From the NCBI GenBank assembly GCA_014238905.1, contig JABAAE010000011.1:175758-229276 (forward strand): DNA of 53,519 nucleotides, read 5' to 3'. Numbering within the stretch: the stretch's first letter is position 1; each line of letters opens with the position of its first letter. The stretch is from Planctomycetota bacterium. Lineage in GTDB: Bacteria; Planctomycetota; Planctomycetia; Pirellulales; Pirellulaceae. Under the pieces are notes generated by a model that saw only the letters and a list, made by a program, of their open reading frames with translations, was not told the DNA's origin and ran no database searches. A program made the position numbers and the translations under genes. This document shows, in pieces, positions 44,526-53,431 of the stretch.

Positions 44526-44573
44526 TGGCGATTTGCCGATCTCAGCCGGTTCAATTACTCCTTTTTTTTTTTT
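44510..44573 (-). other. Candidate programmed -1 frameshift signal
   Basis: Reading on the minus strand: an A12 run (44573-44562) whose last six A plus G form A AAA AAG (44567-44561) in the zero-frame phase. GAG TAA (stop of the cytochrome gene) follows, and then a stem-loop starts after an 8-nt spacer. Stem: GAACCG (44552-44547) with CGGTTC (44515-44510), and ATCGGC (44540-44535) with GCCGAT (44521-44516), with a 6-nt bulge and 13-nt loop. The -1 frame is open from 44582 into the sulfatase. Confidence 0.6.
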
Positions 44574-47065
44574 ACGGAAATGTTACTTTTGTTTATGGAA
44601 ATCTGTTTTTCCGAAGAAGATTTTAGATAGGCCACCAAGTCCAGGATTTCGTCCTTGGTCAGATTGTCCATGAGTCCATCTGGCATCATTGAGTTTTTAG
44701 CCGGCTTCATGGCCTCTAAGTGGTCGACATTGACATTGGTAAAGTTTCCAGGTTTCATCATGTCGGTGATGACGCGGTAATTCTTGCCGGCGAGATTGGC
44801 GACACGCCCGGTGATCACTTGTCCATTGTCAAGTTGAAACATGGTCGCTTGATACTGATCCGAAACGGTCTTGCTGGGATTGATAAGTGATTCCAGTAGA
44901 TCCCTGTTGTTATAACGGCGACCCAATCCGGTTAGATCAGGTCCGACGATCCCTCCCTGTCGATCAAAGCGGTGACATTTATAACATTGCGCGATACCAA
45001 ACATTTTTTTGCCATTGGCCAAGTCTCGACCTTCAAGTTTTGTATTGACATCTTCCAATAGGTCATCGAGCTTCCATTTTTTAACAAACGGTCGGGCTTT
45101 CAGATTGGCATAGGGGTCGGTTGTCGTTGGTTTTTTGGCCAAAAGATCCTTGAATTGTTCCTTTTCGGCGTCGCTCATTTTTGCGACCGCTTCGTCGCGG
45201 ATGTTTTTCAAAAAGCCCGTAAACGAATGTCCTCCCTGCAGGACTGCCGCCTTGAGAAACCACTGGAAGTAGTCCGTTCTGGTTGCTGCCTTCCAGCCTT
45301 TTGCCGCGTTCCGCAAACAGAGGGCATAATGAATCTGCTCCTCTTGGCTTGGTGATTCCTGGAGTTGCTTGACGACCCGGTCCACAATGCCAGGTGCTTC
45401 AACGGCGATCAGGATACGAGCCAATTCCAGATTGATGGAATCGGACTTAGAAGGGAACAGGCCATTCAATTTCTCAACGACTTTGTCCTCGCCACCTCCG
45501 GCTTCTCTTCCCAAACGGATCAAGGCCAGTCCATACGCCCGAATGAGTTCCAGTGTTTGGGACTCGTTAAGTTTATTGGGATCCAGATTTGAGAGTGCGG
45601 TGACGGCAGCCATCCGGTTGGCACGGTTGGACGCTGCATTCCGAGCGAAAGCGACTATTCCATTGATTAACGCTAGGGGATCGGTTTGAGACAGAACGCT
45701 TGGACCCCATTGTTTCACCGGTTGGTGTTCCAATGCAATTCTGGCTGCGTATCGAACGAAGCGGTCAGAGTGGCCGAGGTGCTGCATCGCGATTTTTATC
45801 GCTTGAGGTCCAGCTTTTTTGTGGAATTTTTCGATTTCGCGACGAAGCTTGGCGACCTTGTTAAGTGGTTGACGCTTGATGGGGTCCGTCGATTCATTGC
45901 CGGTATAGGTCACTCGGTAAAGGCCCGATTGGGTTCGTCGACCGCCAATCGTGAAATACATGGCACCATCGGGACCGATCGAAATGTCCGTCCCTTGGAG
46001 AGCTGGTGCTGAACAAAATCTCTCGGCGACGCCCTTGTAGCCACCACCGTCTTGCTGCATATCCACTGCGTAGATGATGCCATAGCTCCAATCACAGATA
46101 AAAAGTGATCGTTGATATTTGGCTGGGAATTTGGCTCCGGTACCAAAGGCCACCCCGGTTGGGCAGCCCGGTCCGATGTCGACCGTGGCAGGTAGATTAT
46201 CCGGATAATAGGCTGGCCATTTGCCGGTACCGCTTCGCCAGCCAAATTCGCTACCGCTGGGGGCAAAACAGACTCGGGTTGGGCGATACCAAGGGGAGCC
46301 AATATCCCATTCCATATCGGCGTCGTAAGTAAAAAGGTCGCCTTCGGGATTAAAGGCAATATCGTATTCGTTTCGGTAGCCGCTGCTGATCAGTTCCCAT
46401 TCTTTTCCATCAGGATCGGTTTTACAGATCCAGCCCCCGGGGGCGAGTTTGCCGACTGCATGCCCACCAGCATCCCACATGCGGGGAAGAATCTGGTCTT
46501 CTGCCCAGTTTCTGGGAACCCGCGATTTTTCCGGGTTGGGAATCTTGGTGTGATTGCCGCCGCAAACATACAGCGATTTTTTGTTGGGACTGAGAATGAC
46601 CGCATGGGGACCATGCTCGCCACCCCCCTCAATGGACCTCAGTAGAGACACTTCATCAAATTGATCGTCATTGTTTGTATCTCGCAAACGATACAATCCA
46701 GGGCCTTTGCCAAATGGTTTTCCGTTAACTACGGCGTAAAGAGAATCGAAAGCGTAGAGCAGTCCTTGGGCATGCCCCATTTCCACAGCGAGTTTCTCGA
46801 TCTTCGGCGCATCTTTGGATCCAATCGCAGGAGGCGTGATTCTAAACAAACCTCCATATTGGTCAGAGGTAATCAGGCGACCTTGGGGGTCGTGCGTCAG
46901 GCTCACCCAAGAGCCCTCGTTAGCGGCAACCGAGTGTAGTAATTCGATTCGGAACCCCTCGGGAAGGTTGATTAGATCGACTGGAATGGACTGATTTTGA
47001 GAAAACGCCAGCGGACTATTAACCGTTAGAATCCAGAGTGCAAACGCAGAAAGAAGTCTTTGCAT
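44555..47065 (-). CDS. Secreted PVC-type cytochrome protein (propeller, HEAT, CxxCH)
   Basis: An 836-aa exported protein of the planctomycete/Verrucomicrobia type. Sec signal (1-22), then a glucose/sorbosone-dehydrogenase-like propeller (about 30-390: FRIELLHSVA, SGYRNEYDIAFNPEGDLF, GCPTGVAFGTGAKFP, ISIGPDGAMYFTIGG). A HEAT-like helical region (about 400-610) and a C-terminal cytochrome c domain with CYKCH (Cys694, Cys697, His698) follow, then the distal haem-region PAKNSMMPDGL with a Met ligand candidate. It likely passes electrons from sugar oxidation in the periplasm. AAGGT lies about 9 nt before ATG 47065. The last codons are AAA AAA AAA AAG GAG, within a slippery run. Confidence 0.92.
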   Translation of the reverse strand: MQRLLSAFALWILTVNSPLAFSQNQSIPVDLINLPEGFRIELLHSVAANEGSWVSLTHDPQGRLITSDQYGGLFRITPPAIGSKDAPKIEKLAVEMGHAQGLLYAFDSLYAVVNGKPFGKGPGLYRLRDTNNDDQFDEVSLLRSIEGGGEHGPHAVILSPNKKSLYVCGGNHTKIPNPEKSRVPRNWAEDQILPRMWDAGGHAVGKLAPGGWICKTDPDGKEWELISSGYRNEYDIAFNPEGDLFTYDADMEWDIGSPWYRPTRVCFAPSGSEFGWRSGTGKWPAYYPDNLPATVDIGPGCPTGVAFGTGAKFPAKYQRSLFICDWSYGIIYAVDMQQDGGGYKGVAERFCSAPALQGTDISIGPDGAMYFTIGGRRTQSGLYRVTYTGNESTDPIKRQPLNKVAKLRREIEKFHKKAGPQAIKIAMQHLGHSDRFVRYAARIALEHQPVKQWGPSVLSQTDPLALINGIVAFARNAASNRANRMAAVTALSNLDPNKLNESQTLELIRAYGLALIRLGREAGGGEDKVVEKLNGLFPSKSDSINLELARILIAVEAPGIVDRVVKQLQESPSQEEQIHYALCLRNAAKGWKAATRTDYFQWFLKAAVLQGGHSFTGFLKNIRDEAVAKMSDAEKEQFKDLLAKKPTTTDPYANLKARPFVKKWKLDDLLEDVNTKLEGRDLANGKKMFGIAQCYKCHRFDRQGGIVGPDLTGLGRRYNNRDLLESLINPSKTVSDQYQATMFQLDNGQVITGRVANLAGKNYRVITDMMKPGNFTNVNVDHLEAMKPAKNSMMPDGLMDNLTKDEILDLVAYLKSSSEKQISINKSNISVKKKKE

Positions 47066-47202
47066 CGAGGTTTACCTTTTATTACTTAGAAACGATGAAT
47101 GTCAGGAGGGAAATTGGTCGTTCATACCCCCCTATCAGTATTCTTATCGCCAACGACCCTTTTGGAAAGTGGCAGTGAATGGAACGATGTTGGATTACTA
47201 CC

Positions 47203-48708
47203 TTATTTTTTTGCGGGACGATTTTTCGCCGCTTTATTGGGTTGAGAAATTGGATATTTTTCCAAGCTATAGACGCCACCATAGAGATCACGTAACTCAT
47301 CGCACCGTGCGGAGAGATTTTTCAATGTATTGGAATAGGCGGGATCCTCTGCCAGGTTAAATAGCTGATCGGGATCTCGCTGAAGATCGTGCAAATATTC
47401 ATAGGGTGGAGACTGCTGGAAATACCTCGCATAGACATACCGTTGGTTGTGAACACCCTCCCACTTGGGGATTTTCCCGGGGACATGCATCAAATGCTCA
47501 CAAAAGAAGTCAGTTCTCCATTTTGATGACGGTTTTCCCTGAATCAGGTTGGTTAGTGGTCGGCCTTGAATTCCTGGTGGACTCTTGACACCGGCCAAAT
47601 CGAGAATCGTGGCTGGGATGTCGATGTTTAGCGAGATCTCCTTGCAAACGATCCCTTTGGCCGAGGTAGCCACCCGCGGATCGGCAATCACCAAGGGGAC
47701 TCGAAGCGATTCATCGTAATGAGACCACTTTCCGGCAAAGCCACGTTGTGCCATGTAGTATCCATTGTCGCCAGAAAAAATGACGACCGTGTTTTCGGCG
47801 ACACCCTGTTTTTCTACCTCGGCGAGTACCCGACCCATCACTCGGTCCAAACCGGTTAGCATTCGATAATAGGATCGTAGATTCTTTTGATATTTTTCCG
47901 GGGTATCCCATCTCCAGAAAAAACGGACCCGATTGAATGAGTTTTTTAAAAAGTCCGGATGCTGTTCGTAGATGGCCGGGTTGGACAGCCTGGGTTTTCC
48001 AATGGTGACGTCATCGTACAGACCATTTTCTGCCACCGGCCACGGAAAATGATTCTTCTTGTCATTGTCTTCGGCATGCGCAGCATTGAAGCTCACTTGC
48101 AAGCAGAAGGGTTTGGATTTGTCGGTTGATTTCAAAAAATCAATGGCCCGGTCACCTGCTATTTCGGTGACGTGCCGAACCGAACCGTCTTTCTGCTTTT
48201 TAAAATAAGGCCCACGTCCGAGTGGTTGGAAATAGTCAAACATCATGGATGTTGCATTGCGTGGAACACTAACTCCAAATTTTCCGACAAAACCTGTTTG
48301 GTAACCTGAGTTTTTTAGTAGGACCGGATAGCTTTGATTAACGAATTTTTGGGCCAGCGGTAATGTGCGAAACGTATAGCCATGCGTACGTTCAACGAGT
48401 CCTGTAAAAATGCAGGCACGACTCGCGGCACAGATCGACGTCGTCACGTAAGCGCGGGTAAATCTGCTGCCGTTGGCGGCCAGTTGATCAATCGTGGGAG
48501 TTTTCAGGATGGGGTGCCCTGCACAGCCAAGTTGATCATGCCGGTGATCGTCGGATAGAAAAAAAATGATGTTTGGACGTTCTTGGTCAGCGACCGAAAC
48601 ACCTTTCAATTGCCCGTCGTGTAGTTTTGACTTGGCGACTGAATCGGTCATCCCGAGAATCGAAAATGCGCTAATGACTGCCCAAAGAACGAATGGCTTT
48701 GAATTCAT
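47203..48708 (-). CDS. Secreted sulfatase with CAASR site
   Basis: A 501-aa S1 sulfatase. ATG 48708 starts [19 protein letters not shown], a Sec signal; the frame to 48774 adds 22 residues of poor quality. Metal motifs [13 protein letters not shown] and [14 protein letters not shown] are complete, with GKFGVSVP and FNAAHAED. The maturation site reads C-A-A-S-R (Cys93 to Arg97), so the middle Pro of CxPxR is Ala. The following [14 protein letters not shown] is typical of this subgroup. The CxAxR variant is accepted by anaerobic-type sulfatase maturases; whether FGE also accepts it here is unknown. It lies 137 nt upstream of the cytochrome gene on the same strand. Confidence 0.92.
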   Translation of the reverse strand: MNSKPFVLWAVISAFSILGMTDSVAKSKLHDGQLKGVSVADQERPNIIFFLSDDHRHDQLGCAGHPILKTPTIDQLAANGSRFTRAYVTTSICAASRACIFTGLVERTHGYTFRTLPLAQKFVNQSYPVLLKNSGYQTGFVGKFGVSVPRNATSMMFDYFQPLGRGPYFKKQKDGSVRHVTEIAGDRAIDFLKSTDKSKPFCLQVSFNAAHAEDNDKKNHFPWPVAENGLYDDVTIGKPRLSNPAIYEQHPDFLKNSFNRVRFFWRWDTPEKYQKNLRSYYRMLTGLDRVMGRVLAEVEKQGVAENTVVIFSGDNGYYMAQRGFAGKWSHYDESLRVPLVIADPRVATSAKGIVCKEISLNIDIPATILDLAGVKSPPGIQGRPLTNLIQGKPSSKWRTDFFCEHLMHVPGKIPKWEGVHNQRYVYARYFQQSPPYEYLHDLQRDPDQLFNLAEDPAYSNTLKNLSARCDELRDLYGGVYSLEKYPISQPNKAAKNRPAKK

Positions 48709-48884
48709 AAGTGGAAGAGCTTTCCGGCGTGGGAGGCTTAAAAAAAACGGTGAGCGTTTTCGATCTGACTGCATCGTCAGTCGCCCGTCTGTTGCATTGC
48801 TGATTATCGCATCAAATGTGCGCCGAAACCAGTTGGAAATCTCCTGTTGAAGCAGAGGATCCCGAAATAAAGTGGTTGCGCACT

Positions 48885-49763
48885 CTATAGATCGTCCCAG
48901 TCTTTTCGGGAGGATTCGTAAACATATTTGATGGTGATCAGTGTCAACATTAGCAGAGATATCAGTCCAAAGGAAATCCAGCCCATGGTGCCGATGATTG
49001 GGAGATTGTCCTTCTTGTCATTGCGGTTTTGCGATGAACCGTTCAGCGCTGCGAAAGAGGTTGGAAGAAATGGAGTGATTTGGTCGACTTTGTCCGGTAG
49101 CAAGCCGACCAGGTAGCGCAGGTCGGGTTCACTTAATTGACTCAATGCGATAGCGGTTCGGCCGTCCTCCTGTTTTAATTCAACCGTTTCCTCGCGGAGT
49201 TCGTAATATTGCCCCAAGGATTGTAATTCAATGTTGCGGTCGTTCTTGAAAGTCCAGGCTCGGTACCGAGGTGAGTTTCCGATAGGGGAGCGGTGTTTTT
49301 GATTGAGTGTTGCCAATAGGTATTCAAGATCGTTTTGTGAAATAAACATTGTTTCGATGGTGATCCGCCGTTGTTCATCAATGAGATGGAAGACAAGCTG
49401 TGTACCCTCCATACGAACAAACGACCCCCGAAAAGACTTTCCATTGGAATCCAACCAACTGTGCGCTCCGGGGGCAGACCCGAATTTCTGCACAACTTCA
49501 TCTACATAATCCTGATCACCTTGAACCAAGTCGTCGATAATCAGGCTGGCCATCAATCCGTCGTATTTTTCGACATCGATTTGGTCGCCAGTTTTGGATT
49601 TGAACGTAGCGGTGACTTGGCTGCCATCTTTTTTTGTCCAAATCCTCGAGACAATCTCTGTGATCCCATCGTCCTGTCCTTGAGCGACGTAACCCGCCGG
49701 GATCGCCAAAAGAAAAGCAAAAAGAACAACCAGAAAATCTTGGTCAACAACGCAGGATTTCAT
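48885..49763 (-). CDS. Membrane-anchored protein with three SHD1-like repeats
   Basis: A 292-aa exported protein. A signal (about 1-28) precedes three SHD1-like modules: 40-90 ([29 protein letters not shown]), 101-150 ([26 protein letters not shown]) and 168-221 ([29 protein letters not shown]). A transmembrane helix (257-280) and a short charged tail ([11 protein letters not shown]) end the chain. SHD1 in yeast Sla1 binds NPFX(1,2)D peptides; the ligand in planctomycetes is unknown. ATG 49763 is preferred to TTG 49769. It probably displays the SHD1 modules outside the inner membrane. Confidence 0.8.
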   Translation of the reverse strand: MKSCVVDQDFLVVLFAFLLAIPAGYVAQGQDDGITEIVSRIWTKKDGSQVTATFKSKTGDQIDVEKYDGLMASLIIDDLVQGDQDYVDEVVQKFGSAPGAHSWLDSNGKSFRGSFVRMEGTQLVFHLIDEQRRITIETMFISQNDLEYLLATLNQKHRSPIGNSPRYRAWTFKNDRNIELQSLGQYYELREETVELKQEDGRTAIALSQLSEPDLRYLVGLLPDKVDQITPFLPTSFAALNGSSQNRNDKKDNLPIIGTMGWISFGLISLLMLTLITIKYVYESSRKDWDDL

Positions 49764-50047
49764 AGTCAACCGGAGGGTTCAGAATGATTGAAATTCGACC
49801 GCTGGATTTCAGGTGGCGAGTCGCACGGGTCTTGATGGCACATTTACCCGTTTAAGGGCGATAATGTAAATTGCCAACCCTTTGATTGTATCAGGAATCG
49901 GTAGGCTCATGGGGTTTTGCCAATACGTGTGGCTTGCGAGTCGCCCGTCATCATCGCTTCAGTCTTTTGTTTTCCTGAGAAAAATCGCGCGATGCCGGAA
50001 GTTTGGATCGAGCGGGTTGAAATTGCCTAAACCTCCCGGCTCATTTC

Positions 50048-51055
50048 TCACTGCACTTCGATCCAATTCCGAAAGGCCGTTTCGTCACAGTTTCTGCCAC
50101 TCAGAATGATGACCAGGTCTCGCCCCTGATCGAGAGAAACCTTACGGGATAACACCGCGGCCAGGGCGATGGAGCCTGAAGGTTCGGTTTTCAACCCATG
50201 CCGGTCATAAAGCCAACGCATGGCCTGCCTGGTTTGTAAATCAGAAGCAGTGACTGCCTGGGATACATGTTGTTGAAGGATTGGCCAATTGGTCTGTCCA
50301 ACATCATAAGAGAGTAAGCCGTCACAGATGCTTTCAGGACGCTCCAGTCGAACCCGGCTTCCCCGTAACAATGATTGTCGAAAATCATCAGCTTTGTCGG
50401 GTTCGACACCAATAATGTTGCATTCCGGGTAGCCATTGGCGATCGCCAATGCGTGACCGGCCATCAATCCACCTCCACTTACCGGGCAAATGAAATGGGA
50501 GACCGTCCGATCCAATCGTTTTAATTCATCGACGATCTCCAATCCACCGACACCATTACCGGCAATCACCTCCCGGTCGTCATAAGGCGAGGCTTGAATT
50601 GCGCCGAGTGTTTGGGAAAACTCGTCGACTAATCGATCTCGTTCGCCGGTCAAATGATCAGCGGCAATATCATAGGGATGGATCTCTGCACCTAGCGAAA
50701 GTGTCAGGTCCGTTTTTATTTTGGGTGCGGTGTTGGGCATGACCAAGATGACACGTTTCTGATATCGCATTCCCGCAAAGGCAAGTCCGGATGCGAAATT
50801 GCCAGATGAATGAGCGATGACGGGTTGGTTGCCGATTCGGGTCGCGTGATAATCCATCCAATTTAGTGCCCCCATTAGCTTAAAAGACCCGACCGGCGTC
50901 CAGCCGTAATCCTTGATCCAAACGCGGCGATCCGCTGCCAGTCCGAGTTCCTTTTCGATGGCATGGGAACGTATCAACGGCGCGGGGCAAAGGTGTTGAT
51001 GAACGACTTTCTGGGCTCTTAATACGTTTGAGATTGTCGTGGTTTGAATAGTCAT
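50048..51055 (-). CDS. PLP-dependent threonine/serine dehydratase-like enzyme
   Basis: A fold-type II PLP enzyme of the threonine ammonia-lyase group, 335 aa from ATG 51055; the frame extends 37 residues further, but that part overlaps the 3' end of the M20 gene. The PLP lysine is Lys59 in TPVGSFKLMGA. The Asn-containing HSSGNFASGLAFAG loop, the tetraglycine-type SGGGLMAG and the C-terminal LSGRNCDETAF are present. The regulatory ACT domain is absent, so it is probably catabolic rather than biosynthetic. It starts 34 nt after the M20 peptidase stop, so the two are very likely cotranscribed. Confidence 0.88.
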   Translation of the reverse strand: MTIQTTTISNVLRAQKVVHQHLCPAPLIRSHAIEKELGLAADRRVWIKDYGWTPVGSFKLMGALNWMDYHATRIGNQPVIAHSSGNFASGLAFAGMRYQKRVILVMPNTAPKIKTDLTLSLGAEIHPYDIAADHLTGERDRLVDEFSQTLGAIQASPYDDREVIAGNGVGGLEIVDELKRLDRTVSHFICPVSGGGLMAGHALAIANGYPECNIIGVEPDKADDFRQSLLRGSRVRLERPESICDGLLSYDVGQTNWPILQQHVSQAVTASDLQTRQAMRWLYDRHGLKTEPSGSIALAAVLSRKVSLDQGRDLVIILSGRNCDETAFRNWIEVQ

Positions 51056-51089
51056 AGTCTCAGTTCTTTTAATCCAGGCTGGATCGGTT

Positions 51090-52286
51090 TTAGGCCGATG
51101 AACCAACCGGTCGGGTAAGCAACCTATGTAGGATGGCGACTGCCTGATCCAATTGGGCAATTTCAATCCATTCGTCTCTAGTGTGGGCTTGCGAGATGGA
51201 TCCTGGTCCGAAAACGACCGTCGGAATTCCTAATTCGGCGAATCGAGGAGCGTGGGTGGAAAAGGGAACTCCTTTCATTTGGGAATCGCAGATTCCTTCT
51301 GCAGCTTCGATCAAAGCGTCGGCCACCAAGTGATTATTGTCGTCGACCAAGGGGAGACTAATCATGTCTGGCGGAAGCGACTGGATGTCATGGTTAGACC
51401 CCTGATTCGCTGCGGTTTGAACTTTTTCAATGATCTCGGCAGCATCCTCGCCGGGATTGATCCGACGATCGATTTCAATCAGGCATTGATCGGGAACAAT
51501 ATTCACACTGGTGCCTCCAGATATCGTTCCGACGCTGAGCGTGGGCGGACCGCACAGGGGATGCCCCGTCTCTTTTTGGAGTTGTTGTCCGTATTGCTGG
51601 ATCGCAAGTAATGCGTGTCCCATACGGTAGATCGCATTCACTCCTTCGGTGGGACGACTGCTGTGAGTTGCCACCCCGTTGGTTTGGATTTTCCAGCGAA
51701 CGGTGCCTTTGTGGGCAACAACCGGATTCAATCCCGTCGGTTCACCCACAATAGCCATGTCGATGCGACCCTTGGGGATGATTGTTTTGGAAGCGGTTGG
51801 ATCGGAAAATTGTCGGGCGATTTCGATGGCTCCTTTTTGCCCCAGTTCCTCATCACAGGTAAACGTCGCGATAATCGTCGAGTGCTGGCGGTCTCCTTGC
51901 TCGGCGAGTTGCCGAATCACCGATAAATGCGAGGCCATCGTTCCTTTTACATCGCAGGTGCCTCGGCCGTAGAGTCTCCCTGCTTTTTGTTTGGGCTGAA
52001 ATGGATCGATCGTCATGCCTTCTACCGGAACAGTGTCGGTGTGGGCATCCAATAATATTGTGGGCAGGTTGGGGTCGCCTTCTAACACGGCAACGACATT
52101 TCCACGATCAGATTCGACCGGAAGGTACTGGTGGGGTACATTGATCTTCTGGAAGAAATTTTGAAGCCAATCCGTCATGCCTCTCTCGAGCCATTGGTCT
52201 CCTGACCGATTTTGACCCATTGGGTTTTGGCTCGGAATAGCGACCAGTTGTTTCAATATCGAAAGTGGTGAATCGTTTTTGTTCAA
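51090..52286 (-). CDS. M20 family peptidase (ArgE/DapE-type deacylase)
   Basis: A 398-aa cytoplasmic zinc amidohydrolase. Metal motifs: LDAHTDTVPV, GRGTCDVKG, TCDEELGQKG (catalytic Glu pair) and AIVGEPTG. The dimerisation-domain motif GTVRWKIQTNGVATHSSRP is present, and the last His is in SQAHTRDEWI. Substrates of the group are N-acyl amino acids or peptides. The start is TTG 52286, because GGAGGG (52292-52297) lies 5 nt upstream. The longer open frame to 52325 would overlap the divergent amidohydrolase gene. It precedes the PLP dehydratase, suggesting release of an amino acid which that enzyme then deaminates. Confidence 0.92.
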   Translation of the reverse strand: MNKNDSPLSILKQLVAIPSQNPMGQNRSGDQWLERGMTDWLQNFFQKINVPHQYLPVESDRGNVVAVLEGDPNLPTILLDAHTDTVPVEGMTIDPFQPKQKAGRLYGRGTCDVKGTMASHLSVIRQLAEQGDRQHSTIIATFTCDEELGQKGAIEIARQFSDPTASKTIIPKGRIDMAIVGEPTGLNPVVAHKGTVRWKIQTNGVATHSSRPTEGVNAIYRMGHALLAIQQYGQQLQKETGHPLCGPPTLSVGTISGGTSVNIVPDQCLIEIDRRINPGEDAAEIIEKVQTAANQGSNHDIQSLPPDMISLPLVDDNNHLVADALIEAAEGICDSQMKGVPFSTHAPRFAELGIPTVVFGPGSISQAHTRDEWIEIAQLDQAVAILHRLLTRPVGSSA

Positions 52287-52291
52287 AGGGG

Positions 52292-52297
52292 CCCTCC
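52292..52297 (-). promoter_or_regulatory. Ribosome binding site fixing the TTG start of the M20 gene
   Basis: GGAGGG on the minus strand, 5 nt from TTG 52286. It is the strongest Shine-Dalgarno match in the window. Confidence 0.7.
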
Positions 52298-52298
52298 A

Positions 52299-53354
52299 AT
52301 GATCTCTCAGCAGCATTCCTCTCATGATAGCGGTTCACCGGGTTCAATGCCGCTGACCGAGCGTCAAATGGCAAGTCAAGATTCCGGAGAGGGGATTTCC
52401 AGGCGGACATGGCTGGCAGTTTCTGGCGTGTCGGCAGTTTCTGGCGTGTCGGTGTTTTCTGGCGTGTCGGTGGTTTCTGTTGCGAATGGTGATTTGCCGG
52501 CCGCTGTTATGGAAAACAGGAATCAGCGGTCGATCGATGCCCACGTGCATGTTTGGACGCCGGACACCAAGCAGTACCCGCTGGACCGGAATTACACCGT
52601 CGCGGACATGCAGCCGCCGAGCTTTACGCCGCAGGAGTTGATGGCTCATGCCAGTCAATCCAATGTGGATCGAGTCGTGTTGATCCAAATGAGTTTCTAT
52701 GGCGTTGATAACTCCTACATGCTGGATGTGATCGAAAATCAGCCTCAGCGTTATTCCGGTGTGGCGGTGATCGACTCTGAGGATCGGCTGGAAGACACGA
52801 TCAAGGATCTTAAAGCCAAAGGGGTTCGAGGTTTTCGAATCGTGGCCGGCAATCAGAATCCCGCCACCTGGCTCAAGGGGAAATCGATGAAGAAGATGTG
52901 GGGAATTGCCGCTGACATGGGCATGGCGATTTGCCCGTTGATGAATCCTCAACACATTGATTCGATCAATAAGATGTGCAGACAATATCCTCGGACGAGG
53001 GTGGTGGTCGATCATTTCGCCCGTATCGGTGTGACTGGCAAAATCTCAACCGACGCGTTGGGAGATCTTTGCCGACTGGCCAACCACAAGAACGTCTATG
53101 TAAAAACATCCGCCTTTTATGCATTGGGCAAGAAGAAATCTCCCTATATGGATTTGGGCCCGATGATTCAAAAATGCAGGGATGCTTTTGGCAGCCAAAG
53201 ATTGATGTGGGCGACCGATTGTCCCTACCAGGTTGGCGGCGATCATACCTATGCGGATTCGATGGAGTTAGTTAGGTCACGACTCAAGTTTCTGTCCGCT
53301 GAAGATCGACAGTGGATGTTGGAAAAGACCGCTCAGAAGGTGTTCTTCAGTTGA
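52299..53354 (+). CDS. Tat-exported amidohydrolase (amidohydrolase 2 type)
   Basis: A TIM-barrel metal hydrolase of the amidohydrolase 2 family. The metal site is RSIDAHVHVW (HxH), with DHFARIG (His) and WATDCPYQ (Asp) in the barrel. The N-terminus carries a twin-arginine signal ISRRTWLAVSG whose hydrophobic core is expanded by 18-bp repeats (VSGVSA, VSGVSV, FSGVSV). The frame opens at ATG 52299; ATG 52347 or 52368 are likely starts too, since 52299 lies only 12 nt from the divergent M20 start. Substrates of exported members are mostly unknown lactones or decarboxylation substrates. Confidence 0.87.
   Translation: MISQQHSSHDSGSPGSMPLTERQMASQDSGEGISRRTWLAVSGVSAVSGVSVFSGVSVVSVANGDLPAAVMENRNQRSIDAHVHVWTPDTKQYPLDRNYTVADMQPPSFTPQELMAHASQSNVDRVVLIQMSFYGVDNSYMLDVIENQPQRYSGVAVIDSEDRLEDTIKDLKAKGVRGFRIVAGNQNPATWLKGKSMKKMWGIAADMGMAICPLMNPQHIDSINKMCRQYPRTRVVVDHFARIGVTGKISTDALGDLCRLANHKNVYVKTSAFYALGKKKSPYMDLGPMIQKCRDAFGSQRLMWATDCPYQVGGDHTYADSMELVRSRLKFLSAEDRQWMLEKTAQKVFFS
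52419..52490. repeat. 18-bp tandem repeat in a Tat signal, three copies plus a decayed one
   Basis: GTTTCTGGCGTGTCGGCA-type units at 52419-52436, 52437-52454 and 52455-52472, then a decayed fourth to 52490. They are in frame in the amidohydrolase signal. Confidence 0.92.
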
Positions 53355-53431
53355 GGCGGAGGACGCGTCTTCAGGACTATGCTTGCCGGAAATATTTTCA
53401 CAACGATCTCGGATTGGCGCGGTATTGGTTG

